DNA of 64,000 bases. It comes from Phycisphaerales bacterium (GTDB lineage: Bacteria; Planctomycetota; Phycisphaerae; UBA1845; UTPLA1). Numbering within the stretch: position 1 is the first letter of the stretch; the number at the start of each line of letters is the position of its first letter. Under the pieces are notes generated by a model, which saw only the letters and a program-made list of their open reading frames with translations, did not search any database and was not told the origin of the DNA. This document shows, one piece after another, positions 50,611 through 59,253 of this stretch. Where the stretch lies: NCBI GenBank assembly GCA_020639075.1, contig JACKHI010000001.1, positions 4,960,001-5,024,000 on the forward strand. The letters are read 5' to 3'. The position numbers and the translations under genes are program-made.

Positions 50611-50741
50611 TGTAACGCACTTTCAGTGCTTGATGGGTGGGGGCGTTGAGGACCCGGGGTTGCGCTTGACCGCTTCGCGGTCTGTGCTGACCCCGGGCTT
50701 GCTTGTTTCACGCTTTCAGCGTGGGGAGTTGGTCTGGGTTG
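50611..50741. repeat. 130-base repeat, right copy
   Basis: Near-identical, same-orientation copy of 49384-49513, again beginning TGTAACGCACTTTCAGTGCT and ending in GGTCTGGGTTGT. Only a few substitutions are visible. Confidence 0.85.
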
Positions 50742-51291
50742 TCGTGACGTTGTTGGGTTGGGGTTTGCACGACTTTCGCATGCCGACGGTGGGCGTCGGC
50801 ATGGCACCCGGCGTGGGGAGTTGGTCTGCGTTGTGGGGGCGTGATTGGGTTGGGGCTTGCACGATTTCCGCATGCCGACGTTGGGCGTCGGCATGGCACC
50901 CGGCGATTCGTCGGGGTTGCGGGGTCGTGATTGGATTGCGGTTTGTGCTACTTTTTTGCATGCCGACGTTGGATGTGAGACGTACTGGGGACTCCGCCGC
51001 CCCTCCGGGGCGGAATCAAATCAAGAAAACGCATTCCACGGGTTGCGCTGCGACCGCTGCGCGGTCTTCGCTCCACCCGTGGCTACGATCCGGCGCTCCT
51101 TCGGAGCGAGACTTCGCCGGGAAACGCGCGTGTATTCGATAATTGCGCAAGTCGAGAATTTGTTTTCGAATTCCCGGACAGTTTCACGTTGGGCGTCGGC
51201 ATGGCACCCGGGCTGTCTTGTGTCACGCTTTGAGCGTGGGGAGTTGGTCTGGGTTGTCGTGACGTTGTTGGGTTGGGGTTTGCACGACTTT
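50742..51291. repeat. Palindrome-rich non-coding region
   Basis: No gene. Contains full copies of the GCATGCCGACG element at 50778-50809 and 50870-50901, and half copies near 50958-50972 and 51185-51210. Further nested hairpins are CCGCCCC-tcc-GGGGCGG near 50997 and CCACGGGT...ACCCGTGG around 51036-51083 with an inner GACCGC-tgc-GCGGTC. Confidence 0.8.
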
Positions 51292-51292
51292 C

Positions 51293-51456
51293 GCATGCCG
51301 ACGTTGGGCGTCGGCGTGGCACCCTGTACGACTTTTGCATGCCGACGTTGGGCGTCGGCATGGCACCCTGTACGACTTTTGCATGCCGACGTTGGGCGTC
51401 GGCATGGCACCCCGTACGACTTTTGCATGCCGACGTTAAGCGTCGGCATGGCACCC
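51293..51456. repeat. Four-unit 44-base tandem palindrome array
   Basis: Units start at 51293, 51337, 51381 and 51425, an exact 44-base period. Each has the 32-base palindromic element (GCATGCCGACG...CGTCGGCATGGCACCC) and the linker TGTACGACTTTT or a one-base variant. It ends two bases before the stop codon of the kinase gene. The linkers are constant, so this is not a CRISPR array. Confidence 0.95.
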
Positions 51457-51458
51457 GG

Positions 51459-54017
51459 CTATTTCTTCGTCAGAAGCGGGCGGAGTTTGTCGGCTTCGTC
51501 GGACTTGCCGTGTTTGTCATAGAACTCGATCAGGACGCTCAGCGTTTTCTGGGTATAGACATCGTCGATGGGGCGCGTTTTCCGGAATGTCTCCAGGATT
51601 CTGCGCATGACGGGTTCCGCGACGTCCGGCTCGCCCAGCTCGGCTTTGCATGTCGCCCAGTAGAGTTCGGGGGCCAGTGTGCGCTCGTTGTCGGGGCCGA
51701 GGTGTTCCTTGCGATAGTCGGCGACGGTTTTGTACGCCTCCATCGATTCCTGGATCCGACCGCTGGAGTAGAGCGGAAACGCGATGTTGTAGAGCGTCGA
51801 AATGTACTCGCGATGATTGCGGCCGTAGGACTTTTCGATGATGCGAAGTGATTCCCGATAGGTCTCGATGCTCTCGTCATACTCGCTCCGCGAGTCCTGC
51901 ACGTAGGCAAGATTGTTCAGAAATGTGCCGAGCATCGGATGATCATTGCCGGCGACTTTGCGAATGATCTCGATCGCTTCCTTGTAGCCGGCCTCGGCGC
52001 CTTCCATGTCTCCTTTTCGCAGGCACATCTGGGCGACGCTGTTGACGCCGCTGGCGATGGCCGCGTGCGTCTCGCCGTAGCACTCGCGGAATCCGGCGAG
52101 GGCCTCGCGATAGAGCTTTTGAGCCTCGTCGTATTTCCCCCGCGACGAATAGACTTTCCCCAGGATCGTGATCGCGCGATAGAGGTTATCGATCTTGTCC
52201 TGATCCGCATGTCGCCGGAATTTGTCGACGGCGCTGACGGCGAGGGGTTCGGCTTCGTCGATCCGATTGGCCTGGAGGAAGGCGTAGGCGAGCCGGCATT
52301 CGGTCATGGCCGTGTCGAAACTGTCTTCACCACTGGTCTTGAGATTGATGGCGAGGGCCTTGCGGAACCAGTTGATCGCCTCCTCGATTTCCCCTTTTCT
52401 GGCGAGGATCGAGGCGAAGTCGCGGATCGCTCGGGCCGTGTCCTTGTCATCCCCACCTGTCTTCCAGTGCAGATCGAGGGCGAGGCGATATTGCTTTTCC
52501 GCCTCCTCGTACCGCCCCAGGCCCGCGTTGATCGATCCGAACGTGGTGCGCAGGGCGGCCTCCATCGTGGGCCGATCCTTGAAGGCCTTGTCGATGTTGG
52601 CCGTTTCCCGGTCGATCATTTCGAGGACTGTGATGTCTTTGGAGGCGTAGCCGATCTCGCTGAGCGGATTGGCCGACTCAATCATGCGGCCGAGGAAGTG
52701 GTTGACGGTTTCGAGCTTGGCGGTTTCGTCTTCGAGCGCGACGTTGGCGTCGCGAAGTTCCGTTCGGGCCTGTATCGCGGCGTCCCGTTCGTTTCGAGCC
52801 TTGAAATAGAAATAGCTGATCACGCATACGGACGCGATGAGGAGTACGAAGACGGCCGTCACGCCGCCGACGAGCGCCTTGTTGCGATGCGCAAATTTGC
52901 CGAGCTGGTACATCATGCTCGGTCGGCGCGCGGCAATGGGTTCGCTGCTCAGATGGCGATGGAGATCGGCGGCGAATTCGGCGACGCTTGCGTAGCGTCG
53001 ATCTTTGTCCTTCTCCAGGGCCTTGCTGATGATGATCTCGATGTCGCCGCGGAAGTCGCGATCGAGCGTGCCGAGCATCGTCGGATCGATATCACGAATG
53101 ATGCGCGCTGCGTCGGGGACGCTTTTGTTGTCGAGATCGTACGGAAGATTGCCCGTCAACAATTGGTAGCCGAGAACGCCGAGAGCATAGACGTCGCTGC
53201 GCGTGTCGATGTCGTCCGGGTTGCCGGTCACTTGCTCGGGGCTCATATAGGCGATCGTGCCGAGGAGCTGGCCGACGTTGGTCTTGAGCGTCGTCGTGTG
53301 GATGTCGGCGTCAGTGACGCGAGCAATGCCGAAGTCGAGGATCTTGGGCTGGCCGGAATTCGTCACGAGAATGTTGGCCGGCTTGAGATCGCGATGGATC
53401 ACGCCTTTCTGATGGGCGTGATGGACGGCGTCGCAGACTTTGATCAGCAGTTTCAGTCGATCCCTCGTGGACAGCCCGTTCTTGCGAACGAACTTGTCGA
53501 TCGGCAGGCCTTCGATGAGTTCCATCGCGAAGAACGAGAGCGGCCGGCTGTCGAGGTTGTCGGAACCCGCTTCAAAGATCTGGGCAATGCCGGGGTGCTG
53601 GAGTCGACCCAGGACCTGTGCTTCGAATTCGACGCGGCGCGAGAGCGTCGCGGACGTGACGAATGGATGGACGACTTTCAGAGCGACGTCGCGGCTGGGG
53701 TTCGTCTGCCGGGCGCGATAGACGACGCCCATGCCGCCGCGACCCAGGACGTCGACGATCTCGTAGCGTGCGATTTTCTTCGGCAGTTCGTTGGCGCGCG
53801 TCGGCTCGCCCATGGCGGATTCTGCGACGGCGCGATCGAGGACCGGCGTATCGACGGCGGCGGGTCGCGTGTCGCGCGCGATGAGGTCTTCAACTTCCCG
53901 GATCAACTCGGCGTCGCCGGCGCAATGCTCATCCAGGAAAGCGCGGCGATCGCCGGGCGGCAGACCGATGGCTTCGAGAAAGAGCTGCGAAACGCGATCG
54001 TGTCGGCTGGAACTCAC
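51459..54017 (-). CDS. Membrane Ser/Thr protein kinase with C-terminal TPRs
   Basis: 852 residues from the GTG at 54017, which overlaps the sigma-factor stop as GTGA. A short N-terminal helical region (about 5-55) precedes the kinase domain (about 84-350): glycine loop VLGRGGMGVVY, catalytic Lys in VALKVVHPF, HRDLKPANIL, DFGIARV and GTIAYMSPEQV. A single span (about 400-420, ALVGGVTAVFVLLIASVCVI) puts the rest outside. Around ten TPR-like units fill 450-850 (for example YEEAEKQYRLALDLHWKTGG). All catalytic residues are present, so it should be active. In planctomycetes, ECF sigma factors are often encoded with such kinases and may be controlled by phosphorylation. Confidence 0.95.
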   Translation of the reverse strand: MSSSRHDRVSQLFLEAIGLPPGDRRAFLDEHCAGDAELIREVEDLIARDTRPAAVDTPVLDRAVAESAMGEPTRANELPKKIARYEIVDVLGRGGMGVVYRARQTNPSRDVALKVVHPFVTSATLSRRVEFEAQVLGRLQHPGIAQIFEAGSDNLDSRPLSFFAMELIEGLPIDKFVRKNGLSTRDRLKLLIKVCDAVHHAHQKGVIHRDLKPANILVTNSGQPKILDFGIARVTDADIHTTTLKTNVGQLLGTIAYMSPEQVTGNPDDIDTRSDVYALGVLGYQLLTGNLPYDLDNKSVPDAARIIRDIDPTMLGTLDRDFRGDIEIIISKALEKDKDRRYASVAEFAADLHRHLSSEPIAARRPSMMYQLGKFAHRNKALVGGVTAVFVLLIASVCVISYFYFKARNERDAAIQARTELRDANVALEDETAKLETVNHFLGRMIESANPLSEIGYASKDITVLEMIDRETANIDKAFKDRPTMEAALRTTFGSINAGLGRYEEAEKQYRLALDLHWKTGGDDKDTARAIRDFASILARKGEIEEAINWFRKALAINLKTSGEDSFDTAMTECRLAYAFLQANRIDEAEPLAVSAVDKFRRHADQDKIDNLYRAITILGKVYSSRGKYDEAQKLYREALAGFRECYGETHAAIASGVNSVAQMCLRKGDMEGAEAGYKEAIEIIRKVAGNDHPMLGTFLNNLAYVQDSRSEYDESIETYRESLRIIEKSYGRNHREYISTLYNIAFPLYSSGRIQESMEAYKTVADYRKEHLGPDNERTLAPELYWATCKAELGEPDVAEPVMRRILETFRKTRPIDDVYTQKTLSVLIEFYDKHGKSDEADKLRPLLTKK

Positions 54018-54589
54018 GCGAAGCCCTCGCGTTCGAGTTCGCGCTGGAGCCACGCGCGGGCGATGCGCCAATCGCCCTTGACGGTATTCGGCGAGACGTT
54101 GAGAACGGACGCGACTTCCTCGACGGTCATGCCGGCGAAGAAGCGCATCTCGACGACTTTCGCTTGTCGCGCGTTGAGATCGGCGAGGCGCTGGAGGGCA
54201 GCGTCAAGAGCTTCGACGTCGGCCTCACGATGACCGATGTCGCCGGAGTCGAAATCCAGCGTGACGAGCGTCGGCGGTGTGCGTTTGGCGGCGCCGTGTT
54301 TGCGGGCGTGGTCGATCAGGATTCGGCGGATGGCCTCAGCGGCGACGGCGAGGAAGTGCGTCTTGTCGTTCCAGTTGGCCTCTTTCTGATTGACGAGCTT
54401 GATGTAGGCTTCGTGGACGAGGGCCGTGGGCTGGAGCGTATGGTCCGGGCGTTCCCGGCGGAAACAGGCTTCGGCGATCGCGCGGAGCTCCCCGTAGAGA
54501 TGCGACAGCAGCTCGGCGGAGGCGTCGGTGTCGCCATCGCGCAGCCGGATCAGGCAACGCGTCACGTCGGTGGAGGCGTCGTGACTCAT
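54014..54589 (-). CDS. ECF-type sigma factor linked to the kinase
   Basis: 191 residues of the Sigma70_ECF / TIGR02999-type group common in planctomycetes. Region 2 includes HLYGELRAIAEACFRRERP and HTLQPTALVHEAYIKLVNQK; region 4 includes LADLNARQAKVVEMRFFAGM and TVEEVASVLNVSPNTVKGDW. DHTLQPTALVHEAY is diagnostic for this group. There is no anti-sigma gene; instead the kinase gene follows with a four-base GTGA overlap, so it probably receives its signal by phosphorylation (established pattern for the phylum, inferred here). Confidence 0.94.
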   Translation of the reverse strand: MSHDASTDVTRCLIRLRDGDTDASAELLSHLYGELRAIAEACFRRERPDHTLQPTALVHEAYIKLVNQKEANWNDKTHFLAVAAEAIRRILIDHARKHGAAKRTPPTLVTLDFDSGDIGHREADVEALDAALQRLADLNARQAKVVEMRFFAGMTVEEVASVLNVSPNTVKGDWRIARAWLQRELEREGFA

Positions 54590-54754
54590 ATCATTCGATG
54601 TTCAGAGCGAGGAACCTGCACACGGGCTCTATCTTAGCAGTTGGCGGCGGTCGTGGCACGATGAAATGTGTGGGAGTGGGGGCGGGTTCGTATCAGGACG
54701 GCATGAACGCATCGCTCGCCAATCCCGGACGGGAGCCGCCTACAGCGCGCTCAC

Positions 54755-54785
54755 ATGCTTGCCTTGGAGGGCAAGCATGGCACCC
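54755..54785. repeat. ATGCTTGCC palindrome with GGCACCC tail
   Basis: ATGCTTGCC (54755-54763), loop TTGGAG, GGCAAGCAT (54770-54778), then GGCACCCC. It has the same stem as the copy at 23951-23974 (opposite orientation) and the same loop and tail style as the GCATGCCGACG elements. Confidence 0.85.
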
Positions 54786-54887
54786 CTTCCGGGGATTCTC
54801 AAGTCAGCGGGACGCCGATGCTCCCAGGTTGCGGGAATCACCGAGGGTTCTGGACCGGTGCGGGGGTTTCGGGCAGCATTCCCGGGC

Positions 54888-55700
54888 ATGTGGAATATCC
54901 TCAACGGCACGATTGTGAACACGGGGACAGTGGCCCTGGGCACGGGGCTTGGCCTGGCGATCGGTCCGGTGATACCGGAACGGTTCCAGCGGATCGTGCT
55001 GACGTGTCTCGGGCTCGTGACGATCATGCTGGGCGTGGATGCGGGGCCCATGACGATGGGGAGCGTGGTGCGTCGATTTGGCGAGGGCGTACCCACATAC
55101 GGAGCCCGCGTTGGGCTGGTGGTGATCGCATCGTTGATTGTCGGAGCGCTGATCGGAACGGCGCTGAAGCTGCACGAGAGACTGGAGGGGCTGGGCGAGA
55201 CGATCCATCGGCGTTTTGGGAAGGGGGCGGTCGTTGCGGGCGGCGATGCGGATCATGCGTCGGCGCGTCGATTCGCAGAGGGGTTCCTCACGGCGAGCGT
55301 GATTTTCTGCGTCGGGCCGTTGACGCTGCTGGGATGTTTGCAGAACGGGGCGAGCGGCGATCCGACGCTCCTGTACATCAAGGCCGTGCTGGACGGATTC
55401 TGCTCGATGGCGCTGGCGGCGACGTTGGGCTGGGGCGTGGCGCTGAGCATTCTGACTGTGTTGATCTTTCAGGGTGGATTGGCGCTGGTCGCGTATGGAT
55501 TCGCCGGCGGATTGCCGCCGTTGTCGCGGGATCTGATGAACGTGGTCGGCGGATTGATGCTGCTCGCGACGGCGCTGGTGATCCTGGATGTGAAGAAGAT
55601 ACCGGTCGCGAATCTGCTGCCGGGGTTGTTCCTGCCGCCGCTGGTGGTGTGGGTGGTGGAGTGGGTGTCGCCCGGGTTGTTGATGACGGTGGGGCAGTGA
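54888..55700 (+). CDS. DUF554 family membrane protein (YdfK/YqgA-like)
   Basis: 270 residues from the ATG at 54888 (MWNILNGTIVNTGTVALGTG). Upstream in-frame codons run through palindromic repeat DNA and are not convincing. Seven or so spans are visible. GLVTIMLGVDAG, FLTASVIFCVGPLTLLGCLQ and ASGDPTLLYIKAVLDGFCS are highly characteristic of DUF554. The family is a putative transporter of unknown substrate. It stands alone, divergent from the sigma/kinase pair. Confidence 0.93.
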   Translation: MWNILNGTIVNTGTVALGTGLGLAIGPVIPERFQRIVLTCLGLVTIMLGVDAGPMTMGSVVRRFGEGVPTYGARVGLVVIASLIVGALIGTALKLHERLEGLGETIHRRFGKGAVVAGGDADHASARRFAEGFLTASVIFCVGPLTLLGCLQNGASGDPTLLYIKAVLDGFCSMALAATLGWGVALSILTVLIFQGGLALVAYGFAGGLPPLSRDLMNVVGGLMLLATALVILDVKKIPVANLLPGLFLPPLVVWVVEWVSPGLLMTVGQ

Positions 55701-56019
55701 AGCTCGATCATCGAAAGTCGACGTCGGGTTCCGTCAGAGATCGGACAACGAGGACCGCGCGTTGATTTGAAATCTGAGATTTGAAATCGACTTCCTGCTG
55801 AAAGCTTGAGGCGCCAAAGTTGGAGCGTGCATATCCGCGACCAATATGCCGACGTTGGGCGTCGGCATGGCACCCGGCGCGCTCGGGGCGGTTCCCCACT
55901 CTTTGCTTGTTGGTGGATGGGTGGTTGGTTCGTGGGTTGCGCGGTTCGGGGGCCAGTGGTTCTATCGTGTGGATTGGGGCGCAAAGGATGGGGCACCCGT
56001 GCATGGAACCCGACGTTAC
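55701..56019. other. Intergenic region with one palindromic element
   Basis: 319 bases. A lone copy of the CATGCCGACG-type element lies at 55846-55875 (ATGCCGACG, TTGGG, CGTCGGCAT, GGCACCC). Two TTTGAAATC repeats stand at about 55766-55790. No gene. Confidence 0.65.
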
Positions 56020-56316
56020 TCAATCCGGGACGAACTCGTTAGGAATGTCGCGGAAACCGCTCAGGACACGGACGATCTGGACACCGTCTTTCATCGGCTT
56101 ATAGAAAACCACAAAATTACCAACGGCAAAGCTCCGAACCGATTCGGCGAGTTCCGGGCGTAGCCGCCCCATGTCGGGTTGCGTGGCAAGCGTTCGAATC
56201 GTACTGAAGAGTTTGTCGATGAAGTGATCTGCTGCAGTCAGTGAATCGGCCGCGATATGTTGCCAGATGTCGGCAAGATCAGCGCGAGCACTTCGGCTGA
56301 CACGATAGCGGTTCAT
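56020..56316 (-). CDS. parE: ParE/RelE-type toxin
   Basis: 98 residues. Typical ParE-fold features are YRVSRSARADLADIWQHIA, then a conserved PDMGRLRPELAESVRSFAVG and VVFYKPMKDGVQIVRVLSGF at the C terminus. ParE toxins inhibit gyrase; some relatives cut mRNA. The start overlaps the antitoxin stop as ATGA (56313-56316), the usual order of antitoxin first. Confidence 0.93.
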   Translation of the reverse strand: MNRYRVSRSARADLADIWQHIAADSLTAADHFIDKLFSTIRTLATQPDMGRLRPELAESVRSFAVGNFVVFYKPMKDGVQIVRVLSGFRDIPNEFVPD

Positions 56317-56606
56317 TTCCGAGACTTCTTATTCGCCGCAAGTCGTTTTCGTCCATCCGATTTGATGTTCTTTGCCAGGATCTTCAGAGACGAGTGATCG
56401 AAGTCTGATGCATGTCCCGCATCGAGTTCGTCGAGACCTTTTGAAAGTTCGCTCCTGAGGTTGTCCAGACGAGCCTTTTGCAATTGGTCACGTTCCTCAA
56501 GCAGACGGAGTGCGTCTCTGATGACTTCGCTTGCGGAGTTGTAGAGACCAGTATCGAGCTTGGCCTGCACCAGCGCTTCGAGTTTTGGTGTGAGCGAGAC
56601 GTTCAT
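56313..56606 (-). CDS. parD: ParD-type antitoxin
   Basis: 97 residues from the ATG at 56606. The N terminus MNVSLTPKLEALVQAKLDTG, then YNSASEVIRDALRLLEER, is the ribbon-helix-helix DNA-binding domain; the basic C-terminal half would bind and neutralise the toxin. The upstream promoter predicts transcription starting near 56626, immediately before GGAGGT (56619-56624), which rules out the longer starts. The tail (AANKKSRK) is longer and more basic than in many ParD proteins. Confidence 0.92.
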   Translation of the reverse strand: MNVSLTPKLEALVQAKLDTGLYNSASEVIRDALRLLEERDQLQKARLDNLRSELSKGLDELDAGHASDFDHSSLKILAKNIKSDGRKRLAANKKSRK

Positions 56607-56631
56607 GGATTCGAATTGACCTCCACTGATG

Positions 56632-56672
56632 AGCATAGGAAGAATAACAGTAATTGTCAAAGATTGTTATTC
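56632..56672 (-). promoter_or_regulatory. parDE promoter with flanking 8-base operator
   Basis: On the minus strand TTGACA (56660-56655), 17 bases, TATGCT (56637-56632). A perfect inverted repeat, GAATAACA at 56642-56649 and TGTTATTC at 56665-56672, brackets the -35. It is a good candidate site for autorepression by the ParD ribbon-helix-helix. Confidence 0.75.
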
Positions 56673-56756
56673 AAAGGTCGCGAAGCTGAGCCGGGCGAGG
56701 CTCTGTTGAATCAGGATTCTGGGACGTAAATGGTCGCAGTGATGGGTTCTGATGGG

Positions 56757-56792
56757 AAAAGGAAAGAGCCGGGCGAGTGATCGCCCGGCTCT
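56757..56792 (-). terminator. Terminator of glnN
   Basis: Perfect 12-base stem AGAGCCGGGCGA (56765-56776) and TCGCCCGGCTCT (56781-56792) with a four-base loop. On the minus strand it is followed by TTTCCTTTTCCC. It lies 33 bases past the stop. Confidence 0.8.
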
Positions 56793-56824
56793 TGTGATTC
56801 GTCGATCAAGCGGTCTCGATGGCG

Positions 56825-59023
56825 CTACTTGATAAACAGCAGATCACGATAGCTCGGCAGGGGCCAGATGTCGTGGGCCACTTCGAGTTCCAGCGCGTCG
56901 ACATGTTCGCGCAGGTTGTTCATCAGCGGGATGACCTGGTCGCGCAGGTATTTCGCCGTTTCCCAACCGTCGGCGTCCCGGAAGTTGTCGGCCTCCTGCA
57001 GCGCGTTCAGTGCGGCGTTGAAGTGCTGCACTTTCTTGACGAATTCGGCCAGACTGGCCCGAATGTCGGGACAGTCGACGCCGGCGGCTTCGGTCGATGA
57101 GACGGCGTCGGCGAGGTGCGTCTGATGCGCGAGGGCCGCGGGGAGGATCATCGTCCGTCCCATGAGGACCATCTGCTCGGACTCGATCAGCAGTTGATCG
57201 ACGTAGCGATGGATGAAGATGTTGGCGCGGCTCGTCATCTCGGCGTCGTTGAGGACCTTGTACTTTTTGAACAGCGCAAGCGACTTCTTCGTGATGAAGT
57301 TGGGCAGGGCGGAGACGGAGTCCTTGAGATTCGGCAGACCGCGTTTCTCGGCCTCCTTGTGCCACTTCTCCGTGTAGTTGTCGCCGTTGAAGATGACCCG
57401 CTTATGCTTTTTGACGACATCCTTGAGGATGCTGCGCACGGCGGATTCGAGTTTCGCCTGCGTCGGCTTGGCGCCGACGGCCTTTTCGAGGGCGGTCGCC
57501 AGATCGTCGAGGGATTCCGCGACGATCGTGTTCAGGATCGTGTTGGGCCACGCGGCGGTTGCGGAAGAGCCGACGGCGCGGAACTCGAACTTGTTGCCCG
57601 TGAAGGCGAACGGCGACGTTCGATTGCGATCACCGGAGTGGCGTGAAATCTGCGGCAGACTCAATGCGCCGAGGTTGATGGCGCCGCCCTTGATCGTCCG
57701 GCTGGGCTTGCCTTTTTCGAGCTGTTCGACGATGTCCATCAGCATGTCGCCGAGGAAGATCGAGATGATCGCAGGGGGCGCTTCGTTCGCGCCGAGGCGA
57801 TGGTCGTTGTTGGCCGAGGCGATCGACGCGCGAATGAGATCGGCGTGCGTATCGACAGCGCGGATGACGGCGCAGAGGAACACGAGGAACTGCATGTTCG
57901 TGTGCGTTTCGTCCTGCGGGTCGAGGAGGTTCACGCCCGTGTCGGTCGACATCGACCAGTTGTTGTGCTTGCCGGATCCGTTGAGACCTGCAAACGGCTT
58001 CTCATGGAGGATGGCGACCATGCCGTAGCGCAAGGCGACGCGTTTGAGCGTCTCCATGATGATCATCTGGTGATCGCAGGCGATGTTGGCCGTTTCGAAG
58101 GTCGGGGCGATTTCGAACTGACCGGGCGCGACTTCGTTGTGGCGCGTCTTGACGGGGATGCCGACGCGATAGAGCTCACGTTCGACATCCGTCATGAAGG
58201 CCAGGACGCGCGGCGGGATGGAGCCGAAATAGTGGTCCTCGAGCTGCTGTCCCTTGGGCGGTTTGGCGCCGAACAGGGTGCGATCGCACGTCAGCAGGTC
58301 GGGGCGGGCGTGGTACAGGTGCTTGTCAACCAGGAAGTACTCCTGTTCCGCGCCGACGGTCGTGAAGACCCGCGCGACGCCGGCATCGGTCCCGAAGATT
58401 TTCAGGATGCGCATGGCCTGTTTGCTGATGGCGTCCATCGAGCGAAGGAGGGGCGTCTTCTGATCGACGGAGTCGGCCGCCCACGTGACGAAGGCCGTGG
58501 GGATGCAGAGCGTGACGTTGTTCTCACCGCGCATGAGGAAGGCGGGGCTGCTGGCGTCCCATGCCGTGTAGCCGCGGGCTTCGAACGTCGCGCGGAGACC
58601 GCCGGACGGAAAGCTCGACGCGTCGGGTTCGCCGAGCGACAGATCGGCGCCGCTGAGGGCGAAGATCATGCCGCCGTGACCGTCGGGCGCGACGAGGGAG
58701 TCGTGCTTCTCGGCGGTCAGACCCGTGAGGGGCTGAAACCAGTGCGTGAAGTGCGTGGCGCCGTTCTCGACGGCCCAGTCTTTCATGGCGGCGGCGACGA
58801 CGTCCGCGACCTGCGGGTCGAGGGCCTCGCCGAGATCGATGGTGCGCATCAGCCGCTTGAAGACATCCTTGGGGAGGCGCTGTTGCATCGTTCGCTGGCC
58901 GAAGACGTCGATCCCGAAGATCTCGTCGATGCGTTCGGTGGCGCGAGCGCTGCCGTTCAGCATGCGTTCTCGCCAGTCAGATGCGTGGGTAATGGCCAGT
59001 TCTCGTGCCTCGTGGGCAATCAT
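56825..59023 (-). CDS. glnN: Glutamine synthetase type III
   Basis: 732 residues from the ATG at 59023, with GGGAG nine bases upstream. It makes glutamine from glutamate and ammonia. The length fits GSIII (about 700-730) rather than GSI/GSII. The type III N-terminal domain shows FGIDVFGQRTMQQRLPKDVF, THFTHWFQPLTGLTAEKHDS and RATFEARGYTAWDASSPAF. The catalytic part has TTVGAEQEYFLVDKHLY, RHNEVAPGQFEIAP, KPFAGLNGSGKHNNWSM and ANNDHRLGANEAPPAI. All expected metal and nucleotide residues appear present. Common in planctomycetes, Bacteroidetes and cyanobacteria. Transcribed alone with its own terminator. Confidence 0.97.
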   Translation of the reverse strand: MIAHEARELAITHASDWRERMLNGSARATERIDEIFGIDVFGQRTMQQRLPKDVFKRLMRTIDLGEALDPQVADVVAAAMKDWAVENGATHFTHWFQPLTGLTAEKHDSLVAPDGHGGMIFALSGADLSLGEPDASSFPSGGLRATFEARGYTAWDASSPAFLMRGENNVTLCIPTAFVTWAADSVDQKTPLLRSMDAISKQAMRILKIFGTDAGVARVFTTVGAEQEYFLVDKHLYHARPDLLTCDRTLFGAKPPKGQQLEDHYFGSIPPRVLAFMTDVERELYRVGIPVKTRHNEVAPGQFEIAPTFETANIACDHQMIIMETLKRVALRYGMVAILHEKPFAGLNGSGKHNNWSMSTDTGVNLLDPQDETHTNMQFLVFLCAVIRAVDTHADLIRASIASANNDHRLGANEAPPAIISIFLGDMLMDIVEQLEKGKPSRTIKGGAINLGALSLPQISRHSGDRNRTSPFAFTGNKFEFRAVGSSATAAWPNTILNTIVAESLDDLATALEKAVGAKPTQAKLESAVRSILKDVVKKHKRVIFNGDNYTEKWHKEAEKRGLPNLKDSVSALPNFITKKSLALFKKYKVLNDAEMTSRANIFIHRYVDQLLIESEQMVLMGRTMILPAALAHQTHLADAVSSTEAAGVDCPDIRASLAEFVKKVQHFNAALNALQEADNFRDADGWETAKYLRDQVIPLMNNLREHVDALELEVAHDIWPLPSYRDLLFIK

Positions 59024-59253
59024 GGCGTTGCACTCCCTGGATGTTGTTGACTCAATCGGAGTCAGGTCCAAGTGATTCCGTCGCGTGCGGCGCGTGCCGC
59101 TGAGTTGATCGCGACGTTGTTGTCAGGTTATTCGGATCCTTGCTGCGGACGCTATCGTTCCTTTGACGCCGGACGCTTAAGAACGCCGGCGTGGCGGATC
59201 AAGTGCACTCAATTAGGATTTTTTCTGGAATCGCGGCGGAAAAGGAGGAGAGG

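Noticed and set aside
51293..51456. CRISPR array
   Set aside because: The regular 44-base period looked CRISPR-like, but the 12-base linkers are the same in each unit and the repeats are long palindromes with no cas genes nearby.
51939..54233. A 764-codon plus-strand frame opposite the kinase gene
   Set aside because: Antisense to the kinase and sigma-factor genes, Asp/Val/Arg-rich repetitive text, no ribosome site.
57800..59050. 416-codon plus-strand frame opposite glnN
   Set aside because: Antisense shadow with Asp/Val/Arg bias and no domain.
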